Source of the DNA: Talpa occidentalis
Lineage: Eukaryota; Chordata; Mammalia; Eulipotyphla; Talpidae
DNA: 64,000 bases
Direction of reading: 5' to 3'
NCBI RefSeq assembly: GCF_014898055.3
Contig: NW_023601433.1
Coordinates: 67,652,767 to 67,716,766, forward strand
Below the pieces are notes generated by a model. The model ran no database searches. It had not been told where the DNA came from and was given only the letters and a program-made list of their open reading frames with translations. How positions within the stretch are numbered: the first letter of the stretch is position 1; the number at the start of each line of letters is the position of its first letter. Below are positions 46,238 through 57,888 of this stretch, piece after piece. Made by a program: the position numbers and the translations under genes.

Positions 46238-49200
46238 CTAGATTCCTGCTATGAGTGAGACCATCCGGTATTTTTCTTTTTCTTTCTGGCTTATTTCGCT
46301 GAGCATGATCCCTTCCAGCGCCATCCATGTTGCTGCAAATTGCATGTGTTTATCTTTTTTGAATGCTGAGTAATATTCCATGGTATATATGTACCACATC
46401 TTCTTGATCCAGTCATCTATTTTTGGGCATTTGGGCTGTTTCCATAGCTTCGCTATTGTAAATAGTGCTGCTATAAACATAGGGGTGCAGGTGCTCTTTG
46501 GAATTGATGTTTCTGTGTCCTTTGGGTAAATCCCTAGGAGTGGAATTGCTGGATCATATGGAAGCTCTATGTTTAGTAGGTCCAGAAATCTCCACACAGC
46601 TCTCCATAGTGGTTGGACCAGTTTGCACTCCCACCAACAGTGCAGAAGAGTTCCTTTTTCTCCACACCCTCGCCAACATTTGTTGTTGCTAGTTTTCTGA
46701 ATATGTGCCATTCTCACTGGTGTAAGATGGTATCTCATGGTAGTTTTGATTTGCATTTCCCTGATTACAAGTGATGTTGAACATTTTTTCATATGCCTGT
46801 TGGCCATTTGCATTTCCTCTTCAGAGAAGTTTCTTTTTAGCTCTTCTGCCCATTTTTGACTGGATTATTTTCTTTGTTGTTGTTGAGTCTCGTCAGCTCT
46901 TTGCAGATTTTTGTGATCAGTCCTTTATCATTAGTGTTGGGTGCAAAAATGTTCTCCCAGTTGGTGGGGTTTCTCTTTGTTTTTGTATTGTCTCTTTTGC
47001 TGCGCAGAAGCTCTTTAATTTGATGTAGTCCCAGCTGTTTATCTTTGCCTTCACTATCACTGCTTTGGGTGATGTGTCTGTAAAGATGTCTTTGATGTGC
47101 AAATCACGTAGTGTTTTGCCTATATTTCCTTCTATGTATTTTATGGTTTCAGGTTTTATGTCTAGTTCTTTAATCCATTTTGAGTTGGTTTTTGTGTATG
47201 GTGTGAGGTAGTAGTCAAGCTTCATTCTTTTGCATGTAGCGGCCCAGTTTTCCCAGCACCATTTATTGAACAGACTTTCTTTGCTCCAATGCATATTCTT
47301 TGCTCCTTTGTCAAATATTAGTTGACCATAAATCTGTGGGTTTATTTCTGGATTTTCTATTCGATTCCATTGGTCTGTGTGTCTGTTCTTGTTCCAATAC
47401 CATGCAGTTTTGATGATTATGGCTTTGTAGTATAGCCTGAAACCTGGGAGTGTGATGCCTCCATTCCCTTCTTTTTTTTTTCAGGAGAGCTTTGGCTATT
47501 CGGGGTTTTTGGTGATTCCATATGAATTTCATCAATAATTGTTCTATTTCTTTGAAGAATAACATTGAAATTTTTATTGGAACAGCATTGAATCTGTATA
47601 TTGCTTTTGGTAGGATGGCCATTTTAATAATGTTTATTCTTCCAATCCATGAGCAGGGGATGTCTTTCCATTTCTTTGTATCTTCATCTATTTCTTTTAA
47701 CAGTGTTTTATAGTTTTCTTTGTAAAGGTCCTTTACCTCTTTTGTTAGATTTATTCCCAAGTATTTGATTTTTTTTGTTTCGATAATAAAGGGGATTTTT
47801 TTTTCATTTCTTCTTCTTCAGATTTATTGTTAGTGTATAGGAAGGCTTCTGACTTTTGCATGTTGATTTTGTATCCTGCCACTTAGCTGAACTGATTGAT
47901 GAGTTCAATTAGTTTTTCTATGGAGTTTTTGGGGTTCTCTATGTATATTATCATATCATCTGCAAATAGTGATAGTTTGACTTATTCTTTTCCTATTTGG
48001 ATTCCTTGTATGTCTTTCTCTTGTCTTATTGCTCTGGCTAGGACTTCCAGTATTATATTGAAAAGCAGTGGTGAGAGTGGACATCCTTGTCTTGTTCCAG
48101 ATCTTAATGGAAATGCTTTCAGCTTTTCACCATTGAGAATGATACTGGCTGTTGGCTTGTCATATATGGCCTTTATGATGTTGAGGTATGTTCCTTGTAT
48201 CCCAAGAATTTCAAGGGCTTTTATCATGAATGGGTGTTGCACTTTGTCAAAAGCTTTCTCGGCATCTATTGATATTATCATATGGTTTTTATATTTCTTT
48301 TTGTTGATGTGTTGGATAACGTTGATTGATTTTCAGATGTTGAACCATCCTTGTGTCCCTGGAATGAATCCTACTTGGTCGTGGTGAATTACCTTATGGA
48401 TACACTGTTGGATTCTGATAGCTAAAATTTTATTGAGGATTTTTGCATCAGTGTTCATTAGGGAGATTGGCCTATAGTTTTCTTTTTTTGTGTTGTCCTT
48501 GTTCGGTTTTGGTATTAGTGTAATGTTGGCTTCATAGAACGTGTTAGGTATTATACCTTCCTTCTCAATTTTTTGGAAGAGTTTGTGAAAGATAGGCACC
48601 AATTCGTCTCTGAATGTTTGGTAGAATTCATTTGTAAATCCATCAGGTCCTGGGCTTTTGTTTTTGGGGAGGTTTTTGATTACCATTTCAATTTCGCTAA
48701 TTGTAATTGGTCTGTTTAGGTGTTCTATTTCTTCTTTATCTAGCTTTGGGTGATTGTAGAGTTGTAGGAATTTGTCCATCTCCTCTAGATTGTTGAACTT
48801 GTTTCCATATAACTGTTCATAGTAGTTACTGATTATTCTTTTGATTTCTGCTGTGTCCGTTGTGATTTCTCCTCTTTCATTTATTATCCTATTTATTTGT
48901 GTTTTCTCCCTTTTTGCCCTTGTGAGCCTGACTAGGGGTTTATCTATTTTATTTATTTTTTCGAAGAACCAGCTCTTGGTTTCATTGATCTTTTGGATTG
49001 TTTTTTTAGTTTCAATTTCATTTATTTCTGCTTTGGTTTTTATTATTTCTTTTCTTCTACTGGTTTTGGGGTTTTTTTGTTGTTCTTTTTCTAGATCTTT
49101 GAGCTTCGAGATTAGGTTGTTTCTTTGAGTTCTTTCTTGTTTCTTGATGTGAGCATCTATTGCTATATATTTTCCTCTTATTACTGCTTTTGCTGCATCC

Positions 49201-50063
49201 CATACATTTAGGAAATTGGTGTCCTCCTTGTCATTCAATTCAAAGAATTTTTTAATTTCTTCTTTTATCTCCTCGTTAGTCCAGTGGACTTCCAGTAGTG
49301 TGGGTTTCAATCTCCACGAGGTAGGAGAATACCTTGCCTTCTCTTTATGGTTTATTTCTAGTTTGATGCCTTCATGGTCAGAAAAGATGGTTGGTATGAT
49401 TTCAATCTTGGTGTATCTGTTGATGTTTGTCTTGTGCCCCAGTATATGATCGATCCTAGAGAATGATCCGTGTGCGCTTGAGAAAAATGTATACTCAGAT
49501 TGTTTCGGGTTTAGTGTTTTATATATGTCTGTTAAGCCCAAGCACTCTAGATCCTTATTTAGAGCTTTAGTGTCTTTACTTATTTTTTGCCTTGTTGATC
49601 TATCCATTGTTGATAGTGGTGTGTTGAAGTCTCCCACTACGTATGTGTTTTCTCTGATGTCTGTTTTCAGAGATGCCAATAGTTGTCTGATATATTTTGG
49701 TGCTCCTTCGTTTGGTGAATATATGTTAATGAGTGTTATTTCTTCTTGAAATATTGTCCCCTTGATCATAATGTAATGACCACTGGGGTCTCTTTTTATC
49801 TTTTTAAGTTTGAAATCTGTTTTATCTGATATGAGTATAGCTGTTCCTGCCTTCTTTTTTGGTCCATTTGCTTGTAGAATTGTTTTCCATCCTTTAACTT
49901 TGAGTCTATTTTTATCTTTTGCAGCTAAATGTGTTTCCTGGAGACAGCAAAAGGTTGGGTTTTGTTTCTTAATCCAGCCTGCAACTCTGTGTCTTTTTAT
50001 TGAAGAGTTTAGTCCATTTACATTTAGAGTTAGTATTGATATGTTAGCATCTGTATTTGACAT
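46238..50063 (-). pseudogene. L1 ORF2 (endonuclease and reverse transcriptase), multiply broken
   Basis: 3826 bp corresponds to about 1275 codons, the full usual length. The endonuclease is intact at the N-terminus ([37 protein letters not shown]). The first open stretch ends at an in-frame TGA at 48333-48335 (looks like CGA to TGA). The RT core follows ([32 protein letters not shown]), then a TAA just before [10 protein letters not shown], the catalytic FADD box. Further lesions: another TAA near 47885 and frameshifts near 47.8, 47.46 (T10 run) and 46.85 kb. The last segment (46238-46813) holds the C-terminal cysteine motif ([13 protein letters not shown]). Confidence 0.93.
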
Positions 50064-50305
50064 TGTGTTTGTCTTTCCTTTGATTTTATTTATTTATTCT
50101 TTTAATAACTTTCTTTGGCCTTCTTTTGTTGTTATTCGTCCCTCTGAGGTTCTGGCTTTCGGACTCCTTGTAGTATTTTTTGGAGTGGGGGTTTAGTCGT
50201 AATAAAATTCCAGAGTTTCTGTTTGTCTGGGAAGGTCCTTATTCTTTCTTCAAAGAGGAAGGAGAGCTTTGCGGGATAGAGTATTCTTGGTTGGCATCTG
50301 TTTTC

Positions 50306-51157
50306 TTAGAGTCTGTTGACTATGTCCCTCCACTCTCTCCTTGCCCGTAGTGTTTCTTCAGAGAAGTCTGATGTCAGTCTGATTGGTTTCCCTTTGAATG
50401 TTATCTGTTTCTTCCCTCTTGTTAGTTTCATTATTTTTTCCTTGTCTTGGATTCTTGGGAGCTTTACTATTATGTGTCTTGCTGTATTTTTCCTTTCGTC
50501 ATGGAAGTTTGGTATTCTTCTTGCTTCTTGTATATCAATTTTCAGCTCCTTCTTCGCGTTTGGGAAGTTCTCTTCAATTATATCCATGAATATTTTCTCG
50601 GTTCCTACATCTCTCTCCTCTCCTTCTGGGATTCCTATAACTCTTATATTTCCTTTCCTCATGGAGTCAGATAGTTCCCGAAGTCTTTCTTCTGTCTTTT
50701 TCCTTCGTACTTCTCCTTCCTTTTCTGTTTTAGTTCTTTTTATTTCTGTGTCTTCAAGAGTACTTATTCGTTCTTCCATTTCATCTATTCTGCTTTCATT
50801 GCTTTTCCCAGAGTTCTTTAGCGTCTCCATTAATTCTTTGATCTCCTGCATTTCTTTTACTTCCCTCTTTAGGGACTCAATTTCATTCTTCTGGTCATTA
50901 ATTATTTTCCCCTTATCATTGTTTTCCTTTATGACTTCTGTCAGTTTTTTAATCACAGCAATTTTAAATTCTCTATCTGGAAGGCTCAGAAGTTCTTCCA
51001 AGTTACTGTCGTTGCAATCTGGTAGATGGTTTTCTTTTTGCGGTGTGCTTTTTTGCTGAGGAGTTGCTGGGTTGCATGTAGTTTTTCTACTCCCTACTGC
51101 CTGTTTTCTAATTTGCCATATTCCTTGTGACACTGTGTTGCTGGTACTGGCCAGCAT
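50306..51157 (-). pseudogene. L1 ORF1 (RNA-binding chaperone), truncated by a stop
   Basis: 283 codons from the ATG at 51157. ORF1p is the trimeric RNA-binding protein of the L1 particle. Visible: a coiled-coil part (about residues 70-165, KEMQEIKELMETLKNSGKS and EERISTLED), the RRM (NIRVIGIPEGEE to ARHIIVKLP, about 168-235) and the start of the C-terminal domain (ITFKGKPIRLTSDFSEETL). It stops after REWRDIVNRL, where a K codon appears to have become TAA, so the last part of the C-terminal domain is lost. The usual family length is about 330-340 residues. Confidence 0.92.
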
Positions 51158-51317
51158 CTTGGGCGACCTTCCCAGCTCACCACTGGCTCCTCTGGGGAAC
51201 TTCTGTTGGGTTCACAAGTCTCCAGCAAAGAAAGGTCCCTGCTGCAAAATGGCGATGCAGGAACGCGCTCCCCTACACACCCGGTCTGCCCCAGCGGTGG
51301 GTCTGAATTTTTTTTCT

Positions 51318-52344
51318 TAAGCCAGTGGTTGGCATCAGAATGTATTCTATCATCTTTGTATGAGTATTTTAAAAATAAATAAATGATTATGAACGATTAA
51401 GTTGCTAGATTTTGGATATCTTGGGGATCAATCAGAAAAATTAAAACTATTATTTTATATTTTAACAGATATTAGATTTACACATAAAATAACACTATCT
51501 GTATATTGAAGTTACATCTTTAAGTAAACTGAATATTTTTAAATCATAAGCAAATGAATATTTTATTCCAGCCCATCAATTCTTTTAGACATTAGAAACT
51601 CACTGAAAGGAATTTCTCCTTTTTAAAAATGAAACAAGCTTCTACTTTCTCTAAACTATGAGACCCACAGACTCACTTACTGCAAAGCCATCAAGATTAG
51701 ATGAATTAAGATTTAATTTCCAAAAATGAAAGATTTATGTTTTATGTATTAGTCAAGCTTTTAATGTTAGACTTACATATACACTTTATCACTCAACAAG
51801 TATTAAATGACTACTTTGTGCCACATATTATTTTCAGATGATATGGATAAGCCATGAATAAAAAACACACAGTACTCTTAAATCATGAGTCTGGTTTGTT
51901 TTAATCAATTTGTTTTCTTTCTTAGATCATCACAGTATCTAATTACTAATGTCTGACTCAGGCAAGAGTTTTCTATTTAAATATTCAAGCTATTAGAAGC
52001 AATACAGTACATTGTGTATGGGAAATAGCCCCTCAAAGATTGCAGAGAAAATTAAGGAGTTAACTCAGTTTCTGTTGGATGTGGTAATGGAATATTTTCT
52101 CCCAGACTGTTCACACATGTCTATATCCTTGAAAGTACGAAGGGTTATAAATTTAGAATCAAATGGTTATGACCATAAAAGTTAACTATCCAAATTTTCA
52201 ACCACATTTAAACCTGCGTGAGGTCCAGGCAAGAAAAACCTCACAAACAGCAATAGTTATTTAAGTAGGAACAAATTATGAGAAACTACCTAAACATCTT
52301 GAAATAGAACATACTACTCCTATTTTTTTCTAAAATTGCCCTTG
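51318..52344. other. Intergenic DNA, no recognised element
   Basis: AT-rich; about 51780-51890 (tcactcaacaagtattaaat ... tgtgccacatattatttt) resembles an old MIR/L2-age repeat. Confidence 0.45.
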
Positions 52345-52625
52345 GGGCCTCCCCGGTGGCACAGCAGGTTGAGTGCAGTGCTGTGAAGCTGTCCGCAGCC
52401 TCTGCAGCGCCAGTTCGATTTCCAGCCGGCCAGGGAGATTACCACATGGCACAGCAGACCTCTCCTGTCTCTCCCAATGCTCCCATCAGCAGTGTATTTT
52501 GGTCCTTCTGCCTGTTCTGCTCCCTGCTCTGTCTCTGGTGAATTCTCTCACACTCCCGAGCCTCTGGCCTGTACCCCAGTGCTTGTATAAATAAATAAAT
52601 CTTTACAAAAATAAAAAATAAAAAT
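52345..52625 (+). mobile_element. tRNA-derived SINE, copy 26
   Basis: Forward copy (GGCCTCCCCGGTGGCACAGC, B box AGTTCGATTTCC) with an A-rich tail ending in (AAAT)n. The flanks share only aaaattgc, a weak duplication. Confidence 0.92.
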
Positions 52626-52630
52626 AAATA

Positions 52631-53482
52631 AAATTGCTGTTATTCCTCCAACTATGGTTACCATCAGTAATACAACTGCACAAAGCAGTTCGAAAGACAG
52701 TATTCAAGACGGTGCCAAGGTACGGTGCCCACGAAGGGGACAGGTCCTTATCCACGTGCACTGTGTGTAAGACCATTCAGGCTCAGGACCCAACCACAGA
52801 ATTTATTTAACAAACAGGAGATTGAGGAAAAGGGAAGTGTTTCTAAGGCCACAAAAGGCTGGCTGTCTCAACCCAGATAGTGTCTGTAGTGGCCATAAGA
52901 CAAATGCTGCTTATGGAAGAGGAGGTGACACTGTTGCAGCCCATAGCCGCAGTCTGAAGGCTGGGCCTGGTGCCTGCCTCAACAGCAAGCACCAGGAGGT
53001 GGTGCCGGAGATCCTGAGGCTGTAGATAGCTTTTGTGAGCTGCTGGCATACACTAATTGCAAAAAGCTCTTTGAGACGCGGGAGGCTATTGGTCCTCCTT
53101 GCAGGCAATGTCAGAGGCAGTGTTAGAGAAAGGTACAGTGACTGGGTCTCTGCAAAGCTCTTTGCACAGGTTTCTGTAAAGGTTTGAAGGTCTACAGAGT
53201 TCTAGTGAATCCCATGCAGGTCATCTGCTTGATGCTTTGGAGACCATCTACTGAATACTTCATCTAGAAGCAAACAACCAACTTGCTTTCCATTTTCAAA
53301 AGGAATAATTAACTCAAGGATTAGTGACAGCTGGAGAGCTTGAAACTGATTGGTCCATTTAGAATCCTAGAGTCAGATATAAAAGGGAAAAACTTGGCCC
53401 CTACCTAGACTGGCCTACACTCAGGTCAGGACAGGCTTGTGGGCCTGTGGGTACCATGCCAGAGCTGGCTTTGTTGGGAGGG
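52631..53482. other. Unassigned GC-richer segment left of the provirus
   Basis: Noticeably richer in GC than neighbouring DNA and open for 60-70 codons in several frames. It has no recognised repeat structure. It could be an old LTR or ERV piece; I have no support for a gene. Confidence 0.35.
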
Positions 53483-53795
53483 TGTAAAGCAACTAACCCA
53501 TTCTGGGTAGGTTTAGGAACGGTTCTAGCAGCCACATGCTCTTCGCCGTGGTTTGTAGTCGCCGCGCTCCTCCGTACACTCCACTCCTCCACCCTCGACA
53601 CCGCACTACCACCACACTGCACTCTGCTCCACCACCCTTATAAACCCGTCTCTTAGCTCAGGTGGACCCCCCTACGCATGCCCACACCCTACTCCAGGTG
53701 CCCGCCATCAGGCATGCACTCAGGACCACAGGGTTCCGTCATTTATCCTAATGGCTGGAGGGCAGAAAGCCTGATATCTTTTACCTTACCCTACA
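53483..53795 (-). repeat. 3' LTR of the provirus
   Basis: 313 bp, the partner of the 5' LTR, with the same TG..CA ends. The differences from the 5' LTR include several at CpG sites, for example gccgtgg / gccatgg and cctacgc / cctatgc. Confidence 0.93.
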
Positions 53796-53811
53796 GTCCA
53801 CCCCCTCAGGG
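53796..53811 (-). promoter_or_regulatory. Polypurine tract before the 3' LTR
   Basis: On the minus strand CCCTGAGGGGGTGGAC lies directly upstream of the 3' LTR, where the plus-strand primer of a retrovirus is expected. The purine run GAGGGGGTGGA is short and broken by a T. Confidence 0.6.
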
Positions 53812-53917
53812 TTTCCTGCCATACAGTCCATCTGTTTCTCTTAGTCTTTATGAACACTGCAGCCATGGCCCACAAAAGCAAATGAAATGCATAACAAAAT
53901 GACTAAATTCAATTTTC

Positions 53918-55216
53918 CTAGGGGTGGAAAGACAGAGAAGTTATTGGTACCAGCAATGGGAGATCCCTCCCATCTGGCAATATACATGCTAATTTGTCAT
54001 CTGAGGACAATATTGTTGGCATCAGTGGCCTTCCAGGTCGTGAGTACCACACTCGCTTTGCCAGTGAAGAGGCATCAGTGGGTTCTACATGCAGCAGGAG
54101 TGGAGAGCTCATAATGGGCCACAGAGTTATTACAAATGTCCCCTTGAGGATTGCCCGCTGATCTGCCACCCCAGGGTGGGTAACACGCACCCATGGCAGC
54201 CACTGCGCAGTCACCCATGGTATTATCTGTAAATTGGCCTCCAGTCCACGACCCCAAGGGGCTATCAGAGCTACCCAGCGCATGTGGGGAGCCTTTACTG
54301 TCCAGGGCCATTCCCAGTCCACAGTCTGCCCTGGGTCCACTCCAGTTGGGGCTGGCAATAGGATGTTGCCCTGCTGTCCAAGTCCCGGTTTTAATAAGAT
54401 GTCTGAAGTCTTTATTTGTAATTGGATGGGAGCAGCGGCACGATGCAGCAATGCCTCCACTGGAGCCAGGCCACCTCTCCTGCTCCTCTCATTCAATGTC
54501 TGCAACACCTCCCATAGACGTCGGCTCCACCCGGCCAGCGTCTGAGTGGGGGCAGTGGCACTTAGTCCTTGCTTCAGCAGGCCAATATACCTCTCTGTAA
54601 TCCCTGCAGCTTTGGGATTATAGGGAGTGTGAAACTTCCATTCAACACCCATGTTCTTGGCCCACTGCTGCACCCGGGCTCCTGTAAAATGAATCCCTTG
54701 GTCGCTCTCCACTACCAGCAGATGTCCATATGCAGCACATAGGCGTGCCAGTGCTGCCAAAACTGCCTTTTGGTCTGCATGTGGAGCAGGGTAAGCTGTC
54801 AATAACCCGGTATCAGTGTCCACACAGGTGACCTCATATTGTTGTCCAGTGGAGCGAGGTAGTGGTCCAATGATGTCAATCTGCCAGCATGTCAGGGGTA
54901 CCTGCCCCTGCAACACCTGGCCTGTAGATGCAAAAGGTCTCCGGGGGTAAGTCCTGGAACATACTACACATGTTTCACAAACAATCTGAATTTCTTTTAA
55001 AGTTACATGTAGACCCCAGGCAATCACAGTGGCCCACATTGTCTTCTGCCCTGCGTGAAGCAAGTGTCTGTGTAGCCACTGCGCAACATCCCGCCCTGGA
55101 GCAGTTTCAAGCCATCAAACCCGGGCTAGGGTATCTACCTCATCGTTGCCTGGTGAGGCTAATGGGGCATGTCCTGTGACATGATAAACAGTCACCTGCT
55201 TCTGATGCCCCAGATC
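53918..55216 (-). pseudogene. pol: end of RNase H and integrase
   Basis: In frame with the upstream piece beyond the TAG. A TGA at 55115-55117 is a second in-frame stop; after it 381 codons are open from an internal ATG at 55063. Integrase features: zinc-binding part ending CETCVVC (29-35), catalytic D63 (QIDIIGP), D121 (ESDQGIHF) and E157 (AGITERY), with 35 residues between the last two as in D,D-35-E enzymes. The C-terminal part is SH3-like and rich in W (WEWPWTV). The reading frame ends 122 bp before the 3' LTR. Confidence 0.9.
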
Positions 55217-56694
55217 CTATAGATCTTTCCATAGGGCCTGGCCCCACAATGGCCGATGCATAACTGTCCAGTCATTTAGATTCCACGTGGAAATCCACAG
55301 TGTCAGACCCCTGTACACAGCCCAACTGTCAGTACAGATTACTACAGGGGAAGGCTCATGGGCCTCCACCATCCATACTGCTCGCAGTTCAGCCCATTGG
55401 CTGCTCTGTCCTGTCCCGGTTTCAAACCAAATAGTGTCTGTTTCTGGGTGTACAGCCACCGCTGTCCAAGAGGCTGGCTGGCCCCGGCTGGAGCCGTCCG
55501 TATACCAGGTCTCTGCTGGAATCGGTGCTCGACTCTCCTTGTAGGGACTAGCTTCAGGTTCGGCTTCTACACAGGCTTCTGAAGTTGGTTCCATACTAAC
55601 ATATGTCACAGGACCAAGAACCTCCTGCAACTCCACCCTTAAGGGGCTAGTTGACAGGGTGCAGCGCTGTTCTAAGTATGCCCCCCAATTCGCCAAAGTG
55701 GGCGTTTGAGCAGTGCCACTGTGGGGCTTTGTTGTCCAGTCCCATACCCATCCAGCTATTGTGTAAGTGGTTCTCACTGAGACAGGGGCTGTGGCAGTTA
55801 TACTTTCTGTGGCTAGTAAGGCTGCATATACCGCAGCTAACTGTTTCTCAGTTAAGGAGTACCTAACCTCAGCCCCCTTCCAGAGTTGGGACCAGAACCC
55901 AATAGGCTGTCGCAGCCTCTCTGATTTCTGCCAGAGTCCCCACCCGAACCCTTCCTGAGTAACATGCACATCGAGCTCACGGGGTCGGGCTGGGTCAAAA
56001 ACCTGCAAGGCCTGAGCAGTCTTTATAGTTCGTTTGGCCGTGGCAAATGCTGTGTCTGCCTCAGCTGACCAATCCCACCTGGCTCCCTTACATATTAACA
56101 TATACAAGGGTCGTAGGAGCTGGGCCATGTGAGGTATAAATGCCCTCCAGTAACCCAGCAGACCCAGAAAGGCTTGCAGCTGCTTTACTGTGGTTGGAGT
56201 GGGGTAAGCTCCCACTTTATCTATCACAGCTTCAGGGATAACCTTTGTCTTACCCGACCAAACAACTCCCAAGAACTTAACTGACATTCCAGGCCCCTGC
56301 AGTTTGCTTTCATTGATTGCCCAGCCACATGTTTTCAGGTGTGTTAATAAGAGAGGTACTACCTTTTTCAGATCTGTAAGAGAGTAACTTGTGAATAAAA
56401 TATCATCAATATAATGGTATAAACGCACTGAAGATGGCCTTTCCCACTGGGCCAAATCTGCTGCCACCAGCCCGTGACACAGAATAGGGCTGTGCAGGTA
56501 TCCCTGTGGCAGCACAGTAAATGTCCATTGCTGGCCTTCCCAGGTGAAGGCGAACTGGTCTTGACTTCCTGGGGCTATATCTATCGGAAAAAAAAGCATT
56601 TGCCAGATTGGCTACAAAATGATACATTCCCAGCTCGTGGCTCAGACATGCATGAAATCTGCCACTGAGGGCACTGCAGCATGCAAGGGGGGAG
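55217..56694 (-). pseudogene. pol: reverse transcriptase and RNase H
   Basis: Continuation of RT in a frame shifted against the upstream piece. The ATG-to-stop part is 56599-55217 (460 codons). Visible: LPQGYLHSPILCHG (30-43), the catalytic YIDD box (63-66), thumb and connection (KFLGVVWSG, LQAFLGLLGYWRAFIP), and RNase H with YTDGS (366-370), AEL (403-405) and CTDSW (422-426), i.e. the D-E-D acidic residues. A TAG at 55217-55219 ends it inside RNase H; downstream sequence continues in the same frame. Confidence 0.9.
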
Positions 56695-57888
56695 CTACTT
56701 ATTCAACTCACGGTAATCTGCCGTCATGCGCCAAGAGCCATCGGGCTTCTTCACCAGCCACACCGGCGAATTGCAGGGGCTGTGGGCAGTACGCACAATG
56801 CCCACTTTCTCCAGCTCTGATATTGTGCCTGTAATTTCTTTGTAGCCACCGGGCAACTGATATTGCTTGGCATTAGTCACTCGCCTAGGGACTGGCAGTT
56901 GCAGGGGCGGATGCTTAGCGTGTCCTCTCACCACTGCCTTTACCACACGCACTCTTAGGCGAAACTCTCCGACTGTGGTTTCTCGCCATAAGCCACGTAG
57001 TACATCCACCCTCAGGATGTACTCCGGGATGGGCGATACATATACTTTATACTCCTTCGGGGGTAATTGCCCAATCCCCAGAGATAGTCTTACTGCTGTC
57101 ACCTTGACACTCTGGCCTCCATAGCCATCAATACAACAAGTAGACCCATGAAATCTTTCTGGATTTCCATAGAGCAGAGTACATTCTGCTCCTGTGTCTA
57201 CCAGAGCTAAAACCCTTTGTACGTTAGTCGGGGACCAGTGGATGGCAAGCTCCACATGTGGCCTCCGGTCCCCGCCCGTCCCCTGTGGACGGGTTCCTTG
57301 GCCCTCACAATATTCAAAAGCTATCAGGCCATCACCCGAGGACGGGGTTGGCAGCAAGTCATCTTCCAGGCACAGGGCGAGCGCCTGAGGCCTGGAGCTT
57401 CCAGGCTCCCCCCGAGCAGCAGTCCTTTTCATGGGTGTGAACCTCTGGTCTTCTCGCAGCTGCTGCCATAATTCCAATAAATATGCATTGGGCTGCGCGT
57501 CTATTTTAGTGCCATCTACACCTGTTCTTACTAAATCCATCCACATTTGGTTACGGGTGACTTTTATAGGTTCTGTGATGCCAAGAGTCTTCCTTGCCCT
57601 CCTTGGCATTCCTTTTGACCTTTCAGAAACTACCCGTATTCCTTTCTGAGAGCGCCGGCTCTCAACTTCGCCCAAGCTGGCTATCATTGTGGGAACGTCC
57701 TGTATCTGACGTCCCACATAGGGTGCGAGAACTGCCATGAGGGATCCAAATGTAGATGAGGGGGCATTCTTTAATACCAAGTCTCTCATCCCTGCTGTGT
57801 CGTCAGGACCACGCGTATTCACATTAAACATGGCCTGCCTCACCCCAGTTCCCGAAGTACCTGCACCAGCTCGGCGTCCGTCTGCCAT
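56695..57888 (-). pseudogene. gag C-terminus, protease and start of RT (397 codons)
   Basis: Open frame overlapping the end of the N-terminal gag frame. Residues 35-150 are the capsid C-terminal part (MRDLVLKNAP, MAVLAPYVGR, NAYLLELWQQL). A retroviral aspartic protease follows with the active-site triplet in ALVDTGAECTLLYGNP (about 229-243) and the ILRVDVLRGL flap-distal motif (291-300). The frame then enters RT (NSPVWLVKKPDGSWRMTADY) and ends at TAG at 56695, where RT sequence goes on in another frame, so there is a frameshift lesion at about 56.69 kb. There is no stop between gag and protease. Confidence 0.88.

Larger units (their letters stand above)
46059..51302 (-). mobile_element. Near-full-length L1 retrotransposon (inactivated)
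   Basis: 5.24-kb L1 on the minus strand with ORF1, ORF2, the 3' untranslated region with its G-rich tract (46093-46160 reversed) and about 145 bp of 5' leader (51158-51302). Perfect 15-bp duplication TGAATTTTTTTTCTT at 46044-46058 and 51303-51317 marks its ends. The leader is short for an L1, so the element is probably truncated inside its 5' untranslated region. Both reading frames carry several lesions, so it cannot move by itself, but it is young enough for most of ORF2 to read clearly. Confidence 0.95.

Noticed and set aside
50316..51059. 247-codon plus-strand frame
   Set aside because: Antisense shadow of L1 ORF1, rich in Ser/Leu/Phe, as expected from the complement of an A-rich coding strand.
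53796..53917. A remnant of env between pol and the 3' LTR
   Set aside because: Only 122 bp, with no signal peptide, fusion peptide or transmembrane wording; absence of env is normal for ERV-L-type elements.
54193..54600. 135-codon plus-strand frame within the provirus
   Set aside because: Antisense to the integrase coding sequence; no independent support.
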